Below, one piece after another: positions 18,137-24,962 of a DNA stretch of 36,532 nucleotides (position 1 is the first letter of the stretch; the number at the start of each line of letters is the position of its first letter). Position numbers and translations under genes: made by a program. The notes under the pieces were generated by a model. That model ran no database searches, was not told the DNA's origin, and saw nothing but the letters and a program-made list of their open reading frames with translations. Source of the stretch: Myxococcales bacterium (GTDB lineage Bacteria; Myxococcota_A; Polyangia; Polyangiales; Polyangiaceae); the NCBI GenBank assembly GCA_016794345.1, contig JAEUKE010000103.1, positions 1 to 36,532 of the forward strand, in the 5' to 3' direction.

Positions 18137-19225
18137 TCAATCGATCCGGACGCCGGTCGCGAGCTTGAAGCCCCAGGTCTGCGCGAACGGCGGCCCGAGC
18201 TCCGCGTCCACGGGGAGCACGATGCCGGTGCGCACGAACATGAGCTTGCCCTCGTAGGTGAAGAAGGGCTCGAACGCGAGCTGGTAGAGATCGCCTTCGA
18301 AATCCTCGACGACGTCGAGCTCGTCTGCGGTCGGGATCGCGACGCCCTGGATGCGCAGGCCGCCGCCGATCTCGTGACCGACCTGGACCTCGAACGCGTG
18401 TGGGATCGCGAACTCCTGCTGGTAGTTATCGCCGTGGCCCAAGAGGAGGACCAGGTCCACGAACCCACGCAATGTGACGATGCCGATGTGCCCTTCGACC
18501 TTGTTGTCGAGCTTCACCGGGACCGTGTCCGGGAAGTAGTCCCCCAGATCCCACAGGGCGCGTGGGCTCAACGCGAGCTCCGGGATCGGCGAGCGCACCA
18601 CGTCCTCTCGGGCGGTGGGGAGGCCGATGCTCCCGCCCAGCGTGTACCAGGCGCCCTTGCCCAGTCGAAAGACGTGGTGAGCGCCGACGCCGACGTTGCC
18701 GATCATGATCGGCTGGCTCACGAACGCCACGGGCACACGCGCGTCGACGAAGGTCTTGCCCTGGATGGGTATGCTCGCGCCGAGGAAGAGCGAGACCGCT
18801 CCGACGCCTTCATCGCCGGAAGCAAACGAGGCGGTGTCGAGGAGGAAACCGCCGCGCGAGGACAAGGGGATGCCTTCGGTCGTCACGCCGTCCGGCTCTT
18901 GGCTCTCCGGCGGCGGCATGGGCGGGCCCCATTGCATCGGCGGAGGGTAAAACCCCTGCTGCGGTGGCGGCAGCGGCGGAGCAGGCGGTGGCGCGGGAAG
19001 AAGCGGCGGCTGCGCAGGCGGCGGCGGTTGCACGGGGGGCGGCGGCGGGGGCTCCGCTGGTGGCTGCTGCGGCTGCCCCGGTGGCGGCTGCGCCGGTGGT
19101 GGCGGCGCGGGCTGCGCCGGCGGCTGAGGAGGCGGCTGCGGTGCGGGCTGCGCGAGCGACGCCCCGGCACGGGTGAGCGCGCAGGCGAGGACCGAAGCAG
19201 GCAAGAAGCGAAGAAGGTATCTCAT
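18137..19225 (-). CDS. Pro-rich outer-membrane beta-barrel-like protein
   Basis: 362 residues with a cleavable signal peptide (MRYLLRFLPASVLACALTRA to about residue 25). Residues 26-105 are extremely rich in Pro and Gln/Ala (PAPQPPPQPPAQP type repeats), a spacer that could cross peptidoglycan. From about 120 to the end the sequence shows alternating, aromatic-rich strands (GAWYTLGGSIGLPTARED, LFVRTGIVLPVDAELGPPF-like) and closes with a short hydrophobic segment, as in outer-membrane barrels. I do not recognise a specific family; Pro-rich plus barrel proteins are frequent in myxobacteria. The gene is transcribed alone; it converges with the XRE gene, 18 bases apart. Confidence 0.85.
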   Translation of the reverse strand: MRYLLRFLPASVLACALTRAGASLAQPAPQPPPQPPAQPAPPPPAQPPPGQPQQPPAEPPPPPPVQPPPPAQPPLLPAPPPAPPLPPPQQGFYPPPMQWGPPMPPPESQEPDGVTTEGIPLSSRGGFLLDTASFASGDEGVGAVSLFLGASIPIQGKTFVDARVPVAFVSQPIMIGNVGVGAHHVFRLGKGAWYTLGGSIGLPTAREDVVRSPIPELALSPRALWDLGDYFPDTVPVKLDNKVEGHIGIVTLRGFVDLVLLLGHGDNYQQEFAIPHAFEVQVGHEIGGGLRIQGVAIPTADELDVVEDFEGDLYQLAFEPFFTYEGKLMFVRTGIVLPVDAELGPPFAQTWGFKLATGVRID

Positions 19226-19285
19226 GGCCGCGAGGGTACACGAGCCCGCGGCCCGAGGAACACACCAGCCGAGTCGTACGCGGGC

Positions 19286-19993
19286 TCAGCCCGAGGTGCC
19301 GAAGACCCAGTCGGGAATGGGCGTCAGCGACGCGTAGTTCCGCGCGAAATCGTCCTTGTGGTGCACGGAGTGCTTTCGCGCGAGCAGATCGATCGGAAAG
19401 AGGTACCACCGGCCGAACACCAAGCCCGAGTGCACGAGGATGTTCAGCGTCGAGTGGATCAAGAACACGATCGCGTACGTGTAGACGTGCACGGGCCCCG
19501 CGACGAGGGCGAACAGCCCGACGCAGAGGTGGAGGAGCGCGAGGCCCGCGAAGAGCTCGACCGGGTGCAGATAGAAGCTCTCGAGCGCGCTCGGGTTCCG
19601 AGCCCTGTGGTGCACCGCGTGGACGAGCGGCATGAGCTTGCGCACGTGCAGGAGGCGGTGGAGGCCGTAGTACAAGAAGTCGTACATCATCACGATCGCG
19701 ACCACGTCCACCGGGACACGCCACCAGGTCGGCGAGCCGGTCCGGAAGGCGAACCCGTAGAGGGCCGCGATCATGCCGACGACGAAGACGAGCGAGAGCG
19801 TGCTGTTGCCGACGATGTGGAGCACGCGTTTGTCACGCGGCACCTTGAGCGGGGGCATCGGGCTGATGCGGTTCTCCGCGAAGCTCTTCGCGTGATAGGC
19901 CCAGGCCAGGAAGGTGAGGAGCACGGCATCCAACGCCATGATGGCCGTGATGGGGATGGCGAGATCGACGAGCACCGGGCCGGAGCATGGCAC
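19286..19993 (-). CDS. Fatty acid hydroxylase / sterol desaturase family membrane protein
   Basis: 235 residues from a GTG at 19993; an internal ATG (MALDAVLLTF) about 19 residues later is an alternative start. Several hydrophobic segments carry the di-iron His clusters of the FA_hydroxylase family: HRLLH, HAVHH, then HSTLNILVHSG and the final KHSVHH. These proteins use non-heme iron and O2 to hydroxylate or desaturate lipids in the membrane. All four clusters are intact, so it is probably active. It lies 39 bases downstream of the DUF1795 gene of VgrG module 2 on the same strand and may be read through from it; whether it belongs to that module functionally is open. Confidence 0.9.
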   Translation of the reverse strand: MPCSGPVLVDLAIPITAIMALDAVLLTFLAWAYHAKSFAENRISPMPPLKVPRDKRVLHIVGNSTLSLVFVVGMIAALYGFAFRTGSPTWWRVPVDVVAIVMMYDFLYYGLHRLLHVRKLMPLVHAVHHRARNPSALESFYLHPVELFAGLALLHLCVGLFALVAGPVHVYTYAIVFLIHSTLNILVHSGLVFGRWYLFPIDLLARKHSVHHKDDFARNYASLTPIPDWVFGTSG

Positions 19994-20032
19994 GGGTCGC
20001 GCCCGGTCGAAAGTACGCGGATCGCCCCCTGA

Positions 20033-20467
20033 TCAGGCGTCGCGGAGGCTCACGCTCTCGAGCATGGCCTGCGACCAAGCGTCACATTCCTCCGCGTCAG
20101 CCACGGCGGAGACGATGTGGAAGCCGACCCGATCCGGACCGATGACGCAGTGGAACTCGTGATGGAAGACGGGCCCGAGGTTCTTGTCGAGGAACTGGAA
20201 CCGGAGCTCGACCCCGAGGAGCTGGGGATAACGACGCTCCGTGACGGAGAGGAGATTGAAGCCGCGGAGGGAACGCTTGTGCTCGGCCAGGCCCATCTCC
20301 AGGAAGTCCCCCAACGGCGTCCGGTCGGCAGGGGCGCGCGCGATGATGAGCGTGAGCTTCGTGCCGTTCGACGTCTCGACCTCGATGAGCTGCCGAGAAC
20401 GATCGATCCACAGCGGGGCGTCCGGCAAGACCAGCTGCGCGTCGTTGAACGAGTAGGGTGCTTTCAT
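20033..20467 (-). CDS. DUF1795 (DcrB/Eag-like) putative T6SS chaperone, module 2
   Basis: 144 residues; ATG 20467 with AAGGAG four bases upstream. The order of elements (N-terminal FNDAQLVLPDAPLWIDRS strand, LTLIIARAPADRTPLGDFLEMGLAEH helix, RYPQLLGVELRFQF, then FHHEFHCVIG and a final helix) matches DUF1795. It is a diverged paralogue of the DUF1795 protein of module 1. There is no signal peptide. In module 1 this gene comes first, before the amidase and VgrG; here it is last, after the two ATPases. No effector with an N-terminal membrane region is seen in module 2 unless the following membrane hydroxylase is one, so its client is unclear. Confidence 0.82.
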   Translation of the reverse strand: MKAPYSFNDAQLVLPDAPLWIDRSRQLIEVETSNGTKLTLIIARAPADRTPLGDFLEMGLAEHKRSLRGFNLLSVTERRYPQLLGVELRFQFLDKNLGPVFHHEFHCVIGPDRVGFHIVSAVADAEECDAWSQAMLESVSLRDA

Positions 20468-20488
20468 TCGCTCCTTCGCCTCTCCGGT

Positions 20489-21355
20489 TCACAGATCGAT
20501 GACGCAGCGGGACTCGGCCGCGCGAAAGAGCTGAGAAGAATAACTGGTCACGAACAGCTGGTTCGACCTGCCGAGGCTGAGGAGCCCCCGCAGCATCCGC
20601 GCCTCGTCCCGGATGTAGAGATCGGGGCGATCGACGAGCACGACCGAGTGCGAGAGCGACACGAGCGACGAGGTCGCCGAGAGCAGGAGCGCGTCCCGTT
20701 CGCTGGACGAGAGCGACTCGAGCCCCGCGCGCAGGCGATCGAGCGAGAGCGCGGGGGAGAAGACGCGCAGGAGACGCTCGAAGCGCTCCGCCGCTTCGCG
20801 TTCGCTCTGCAGCGACCGCAGGTAGTCCGGGATGAAGGAGAACTTCCGCGGATCTTTGCTGGTGCGGTAGGGCTTCTGCGACTGCGCCTCCAGGGCGATG
20901 CTGCCGCCGCCCACGTCGAGCCGCCGGCTCTCGGCGAAATACTCGAGCTTGATCGTGTCGGGCGTGTGGTCGTAGCTCTCGAGGAGGAACACGAGCCCCG
21001 GGTCCGGCTCGACCGGCGCGACGAGCTCCGGGTCTGCGCCGAGGACGAGCTCCACGACCACCGTCGGCGTCGCGTAACCGAGCTTCTTGCGCTCGTGCTC
21101 CTCGAGCCAGAAGGTGACGATGACACGCGCCGAGCTGCCGCCGAGGCGCACCCACGCCTCTTCGTCCGCTTCGTCGTTCGTGGGGGCGATGAGCTCACGC
21201 ACCAGCAGCAGGAGCTCGAGCAGCCTCGTCTTCCCCGAGGCCGGACGTCCGGCCACGACGACCACCTCGGCCGGCCCGCCGCTGGCGTCCGCGAAGGCGT
21301 AGCTTCCGTCCGGAACACCCTCGACGCCGATCGCTTGCAGCGCGAGCACCTTCAT
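20489..21355 (-). CDS. VgrG-linked ABC/SMC-like ATPase (copy C)
   Basis: 288 residues from ATG 21355, which overlaps the stop of copy B (ATGA). Walker A GRPASGKT at 36-43, LSSSE at 215-219, Walker B VVLVDRPDL with Asp242, then NQLFVTS. The insertion contains LEYFAESRRL, shared with copies A and B. As in copy A, Arg follows the Walker B Asp where an ABC ATPase would have Glu. It lacks about 25 residues found in the other two copies. The pairing of copies B and C in one operon suggests that they may form a heterodimer, since ABC-type ATPases need two subunits to complete each ATP site; this is inference. Confidence 0.88.
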   Translation of the reverse strand: MKVLALQAIGVEGVPDGSYAFADASGGPAEVVVVAGRPASGKTRLLELLLLVRELIAPTNDEADEEAWVRLGGSSARVIVTFWLEEHERKKLGYATPTVVVELVLGADPELVAPVEPDPGLVFLLESYDHTPDTIKLEYFAESRRLDVGGGSIALEAQSQKPYRTSKDPRKFSFIPDYLRSLQSEREAAERFERLLRVFSPALSLDRLRAGLESLSSSERDALLLSATSSLVSLSHSVVLVDRPDLYIRDEARMLRGLLSLGRSNQLFVTSYSSQLFRAAESRCVIDL

Positions 21356-22290
21356 CGTGCGCCTCCCGTCCTCTGCTCGATCCGGACGATGCAAGTGGGA
21401 TCGCTGGCCGCGAGGAGCGCGGGGCTCTGCGTCGCGACGACCCACTGGTTATCGTGGCCGAGCTTGAGGAGCCCTTGGACGAAGCCCACGACGCGATCCT
21501 CCGGGACGAAGAGCTCGGGTGTATCGAGGAAGACGATCGAGCGGTTCAGGCCGATGAGGGTCGCGGTCGCGGCGATGACGACGGCCTCCGCCTCCGAGCT
21601 CGAGAGGCCGCGAGCCGGCGCGAGGATGCCCTCCCCCGCCCGGCTTCGGAAGCAGATCGTCGCGTCCGCGTCGACCGCCGGACGGTAGCGGACCGTCGGC
21701 GACAGGAGCTCGAGCTTCTCGGCGAACGCGCGGGCACGCGCCTCGTCCGCGCGGAGCGAGGTGAGGAACCGCGGCAAGAACGCGTATTTGTGCGGATCTC
21801 GCGTGGGACGGAGCAAGCTCTGCTCGAGCGGCTCGAGCCCGTCCGACCGCGCGCCCCAGGCAAGCTGGCGGTTGTCGGCGAGGTACTCGCGCTTCGAGGT
21901 GCCGGGCGCGTGGTCGTAACGCGAGAGGAGCCGAGACAGGGCGCGGTCGACGTGGGGCGTCGCGCCCGACGACGAGAACGTCACCGCGGCAACCGCCGGC
22001 GCCGACGCGGTCGGCACCAGCGCCCGCTCCTCGTCGTCGAGCCACAGCTGGAGCTCCACCGCACCCGGCCGCGCGCCGTAGGCCCAGTCTTCGCCGCGCA
22101 CGATGCCGAGGTAAGGCCCGGTGACCTCGAACGCGGCGATCAGGGCCTCGATGAAGCGCGTCTTGCCCGAGCCGGGCGCGCCCGTGACGAGGACCAGATC
22201 GCTCGGTTTGTCGGCCGGGCTCGCGGAGAAGGAGAGACGTTGGTCCGAGAGCCCCCGGACGTCACGGAGCGACAGGCCGGAGAGCTTCAC
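21352..22290 (-). CDS. VgrG-linked ABC/SMC-like ATPase (copy B)
   Basis: 312 residues. The start is a GTG at 22290 that overlaps the VgrG stop codon (GTGA), so it is translated by coupling. Walker A GAPGSGKT at 37-44, LSSSE at 229-233, Walker B IVFLDTPEL with Asp256, followed by HDNQWVVATQSPALLAAS, which looks like the H-loop strand but has Gln/Ser in place of His. Thr replaces the Walker B Glu. The insertion has REYLADNRQL, equivalent to EYFPESRRL of copy A. It is closest in length and start (MKLSGLSLRDVRGL) to copy A (MKLAQATFLGIRGL), so A and B are probably the orthologous position after VgrG, with copy C a further duplication. Confidence 0.88.
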   Translation of the reverse strand: MKLSGLSLRDVRGLSDQRLSFSASPADKPSDLVLVTGAPGSGKTRFIEALIAAFEVTGPYLGIVRGEDWAYGARPGAVELQLWLDDEERALVPTASAPAVAAVTFSSSGATPHVDRALSRLLSRYDHAPGTSKREYLADNRQLAWGARSDGLEPLEQSLLRPTRDPHKYAFLPRFLTSLRADEARARAFAEKLELLSPTVRYRPAVDADATICFRSRAGEGILAPARGLSSSEAEAVVIAATATLIGLNRSIVFLDTPELFVPEDRVVGFVQGLLKLGHDNQWVVATQSPALLAASDPTCIVRIEQRTGGAR

Positions 22291-24191
22291 GAGCCCGACG
22301 GGGCGGTGTCTGGGTTGACCAGCACCGTCTTCGACTTGATGACGATTTTGTCGCGATCCATGTAGATGAGCGAGTTGCCGACGTTCAGGTTGATCACGTC
22401 TTCGGCGTTGAACGCCTGGGCGCGGGCAGACGATATCAGGTTCCCCACGGTCTTGAAGAGGCGGTCTTTGCCGACGATCGACAGGAGGTTGTCGAAGACG
22501 CGGGTGATCTTGTCCTTGCCGACCGACTCGCGCTGATAGCCGGCGACCTTCTCGTCGTCGTCGCGCTCGATGGACATGCTGCGGTCACGCCCGACGGAGA
22601 GCGACTTGTCGTTGTTGACGCGCGTCTGCATGTCCTTCTCGGCGCGGCCTTCCACCAGCTCCTCGCCCGCGGTGTCGACGAAGCGGAGCAGGTTGTAGCC
22701 GCCGGTGTCCGGGATGCTCTTGCTGCGGAAGCCGCTCTCGTTCTTCGCCTGCGGAAGGGTGAAGGGCGGACGCCGGAGGTTCGTGAAGATGCGACCCACG
22801 ATGATCGGCTCCTCGGGGTTACCTCCGAGGAAGCTGACCAGCACCTCCTGGCCGATGCGCGGCAGGTTCACCATGCCGAAGCCTTCGCCCGCCCAGGGTT
22901 GGTTCACCGGCACCCAGCAAGAGGAGAGCTCGTCCATCTTGCCGTACCGGTCCCAGTGGAACTGCACGCGGACGCGGCCGAACTCGTCGCAGTGGACGGT
23001 CTCGCCGGCGGGGCCGACCACCGTGGCGCACTCGACGCCCGAGATGTTCGGCGTGGGCGTCTTCTTGATCGGCTCGTAGGGGTGACGCGCGTCGACCGTC
23101 TCGGCGAGGATCGTCGCGTTGGTGTCGTGTTTCCCCTCCACGACGATCGAGGTGACGAGCAGACCCTTGTCGTAGCGGTCCGCGACGGGGTGACCGGAGA
23201 GCGGGACGATGTTGCCCGCCCGGACGTCGAACGCGTTCGTCGAGAACGAGAACCGCTGCGTCGCCGCGATACGCGCCGCGGCCTCGCGGTCGGCGATGAG
23301 CTTCGCCTCCTGCGCGTCGGTCCGTGAACGCCCGCGGTCGTCGGCGGTGGGGGTGTCTTTGGGGCCGGGGTTTCCGAACTTGAACGTCCCCGGCGTGTAG
23401 TTGAAGCTCTCGAGCCTCGACTCGAACGGGTGCACGCTGCTCACCGCCTGGCTGAGCAGCGGCTGGTTCGGCAGGCGCGGGTCGTGATCCGCAAACGTCA
23501 CGCGCCCCGGACGCATGCGGCGCACCGCCTTGAACCCAGTCGCGTAGACGGCGTTCGGGATGGGCGTGTTGACGTGCCCGAGGGACAGCGGGCGAACCGC
23601 TACGTTCTCAGGCGCGTCGCGGAGAACGATGACCGTTCCGTCATTCCGTTGCTCGAAGAGGAACGTGACGCCGCTCGCCTCCAGCATGCGGCTGACGAAG
23701 GCGAAATCGGTCTCCTGGTATTGCACGCGGTACTTGCGAGTCTTGTAGGAGGCCACGCATTGGTTCTCCACCAGGAGCCCCCACTCGCCCAGGATCGCGA
23801 GCGCCACCTCCAGGTCGGTCATCTGCTGGAACACGCGGCAGTTCGTGCGCTGCGTGAGCGCCCAGAAGGCCGGCACCAGCTCGAGCTGGTACGTCGAGAG
23901 ACCGCTCTCCTCCGCCGTGAGCTGCTGGATGTCGGCGATGATCCCGGACCACGAAGGCGCGGGCAGGTCGGGGTAACGAGCCTTGTCGAGCTCGATCCGG
24001 AACGTCGCCGCTCGCGCGATGACCTCCTCGAAGTCCACCGCGGGGTTGTCGCAGCGCACCGTCAGCACCACGCTGAAGAGCTGGTTCAGCCCGTCCTTCA
24101 CGCGGAACTCGCGCACGTCGAACGAGTCGGGCGCGTCGACGAGGAGCTTGAGGTTCTGCGGCCTGCTGAGGAGATCGGTGTTCAGGCTCAT
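22287..24191 (-). CDS. vgrG: Type VI secretion spike protein VgrG (module 2)
   Basis: 634 residues from ATG 24191. The gp27-like part starts DSFDVREFRVKDGLNQLF, the OB fold has EFGRVRVQFHWDRYG, and WAGEGFGMVNLPRIGQEV and GGNPEEPIIVGR follow; the beta-prism part runs from about residue 455 to the end. There is no C-terminal toxin extension. It is clearly a paralogue of the module 1 VgrG, with the same closing style (IxSKxxLxNPD/G). It is the first gene after a near-perfect sigma-54 promoter and is overlapped at its 3' end by an ATPase gene. The promoter's predicted start point lies only about five bases before the ATG, so the mRNA would have almost no leader. The family call is very secure. 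Confidence 0.96.
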   Translation of the reverse strand: MSLNTDLLSRPQNLKLLVDAPDSFDVREFRVKDGLNQLFSVVLTVRCDNPAVDFEEVIARAATFRIELDKARYPDLPAPSWSGIIADIQQLTAEESGLSTYQLELVPAFWALTQRTNCRVFQQMTDLEVALAILGEWGLLVENQCVASYKTRKYRVQYQETDFAFVSRMLEASGVTFLFEQRNDGTVIVLRDAPENVAVRPLSLGHVNTPIPNAVYATGFKAVRRMRPGRVTFADHDPRLPNQPLLSQAVSSVHPFESRLESFNYTPGTFKFGNPGPKDTPTADDRGRSRTDAQEAKLIADREAAARIAATQRFSFSTNAFDVRAGNIVPLSGHPVADRYDKGLLVTSIVVEGKHDTNATILAETVDARHPYEPIKKTPTPNISGVECATVVGPAGETVHCDEFGRVRVQFHWDRYGKMDELSSCWVPVNQPWAGEGFGMVNLPRIGQEVLVSFLGGNPEEPIIVGRIFTNLRRPPFTLPQAKNESGFRSKSIPDTGGYNLLRFVDTAGEELVEGRAEKDMQTRVNNDKSLSVGRDRSMSIERDDDEKVAGYQRESVGKDKITRVFDNLLSIVGKDRLFKTVGNLISSARAQAFNAEDVINLNVGNSLIYMDRDKIVIKSKTVLVNPDTAPSGS

Positions 24192-24207
24192 CTTGTTGGT
24201 CCCTTCC

Positions 24208-24222
24208 GCAACCAGCGTGCCA
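24208..24222 (-). promoter_or_regulatory. Sigma-54 (-24/-12) promoter for VgrG module 2
   Basis: The minus strand reads CTGGCACGCTGGTTGCG; the core TGGCAC-N5-TTGC matches the sigma-54 consensus at every core position, with GG and GC exactly 10 bases apart. It lies 16 bases before the ATG of the VgrG gene. A sigma-54 activator with an FHA domain is encoded two genes upstream on the same strand. Control of vgrG genes by sigma-54 activators such as VasH is known in other T6SS. Confidence 0.85.
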
Positions 24223-24283
24223 GCCTATCTGCACGGGTCTGGGGCGTGCACCGGCCGCGCGAACGAACACGTCGAGCATCGCG

Positions 24284-24309
24284 CGTGTAAGCGCATGCAC
24301 ATCGTGTAA
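24284..24309. repeat. Direct repeat CGTGTAA, 19-base period, upstream of VgrG module 2 promoter
   Basis: CGTGTAA occurs at 24284-24290 and again at 24303-24309, about 60-90 bases upstream of the sigma-54 promoter. This is where enhancer sites of sigma-54 activators usually lie, and the spacing is close to two helical turns. The stretch 24223-24422 holds no gene. The two short repeats could also be chance. Confidence 0.35.
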
Positions 24310-24422
24310 ACGGCCTGCACAGCGGCGTTTTCTGCGTGGTGGTCCGCGTTACCAGGGCCGATCACGTCGAGCCCAGCCCACGCGACCCCGGCGGCCGGCC
24401 CGAGCTCGACCTCGAGAGGGTG

Positions 24423-24902
24423 TCAGCCGAACACGAGGCGCGCTGCGGGACGGACGGAGCGCACGCCCCGGCAGACGCGGACGCGACCCGCTCCCGATCG
24501 CGTGGTCTCCGCGCGGGATCGGCAGCGTCCGAGGAGCCACGCGCTCGCGTCGTCCTCCGCGAGGCGATCGCGTCGAACGCGCTCGAAACATGTGGCGAGA
24601 TCGCCAGCCGTCCCCTCGAACACCAGCCCCTCGCCGAGCATCACCTCGAAGAGGAGGGCGCCGGTCATGACGTGGTAGGAGCCCCGGAACGCGTGAGGGC
24701 GGCGCGCGAAGGCGAGGAGTACGGCGACAGCAGGGTGGAGGCCGGAAGCCGCCAGCGCGTTCGCCTCCTCGGCGCCCTCCGCGACGTCACATTGGCAAGC
24801 CCGACAGCGGACCGGCTTCGCCTTTCGGTCGAGGATCTCGAGGTCCGAGATCAACTCGCTCGACCACCGCTCGGCCAGCACCTTGTTCAATCGAGCCAGC
24901 AA
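24423..24902 (-). CDS. Unknown protein between the FHA activator and VgrG module 2
   Basis: 159 residues. The start is a TTG at 24902, supported by a perfect GGAGGT four bases upstream; there is no ATG or GTG start nearby and the upstream in-frame stop is the stop of the activator gene. The sequence begins LARLNKVLAERWSSELISDLE and has a Cys-rich spot CRACQCD near residue 33, possibly a metal site, followed by helical, Ala/Leu-rich sequence. No membrane segment, no signal peptide, no family recognised. It follows the sigma-54 activator by 60 bases and precedes the VgrG promoter by 200, so it is probably co-transcribed with the activator. The C-terminal 30 residues are Arg-rich and of low quality. 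Confidence 0.65.
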   Translation of the reverse strand: MLARLNKVLAERWSSELISDLEILDRKAKPVRCRACQCDVAEGAEEANALAASGLHPAVAVLLAFARRPHAFRGSYHVMTGALLFEVMLGEGLVFEGTAGDLATCFERVRRDRLAEDDASAWLLGRCRSRAETTRSGAGRVRVCRGVRSVRPAARLVFG

Positions 24903-24906
24903 TTCT

Positions 24907-24912
24907 ACCTCC
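24907..24912 (-). promoter_or_regulatory. Strong Shine-Dalgarno site deciding a TTG start
   Basis: The minus strand reads GGAGGT-AGAA-TTG. This perfect ribosome-binding site is what fixes the TTG at 24902 as the start of the unknown 159-residue protein. Confidence 0.7.
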
Positions 24913-24962
24913 GGGTGCTCGGAGGAGTTCGATCGGGAGGGCGCTCCGGATGCAGGAGCGGA

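Noticed and set aside
18960..19150. Repetitive GC-rich stretch that could look like a tandem repeat or CRISPR-like array
   Set aside because: It is low-complexity Pro/Gln/Ala coding sequence of the outer-membrane protein; no constant repeat and spacer pattern.
18374..20032. 552-residue plus-strand open frame with Arg-rich repeats
   Set aside because: Antisense of the outer-membrane protein and hydroxylase genes; the Arg repeats mirror the Pro codons of the real protein.
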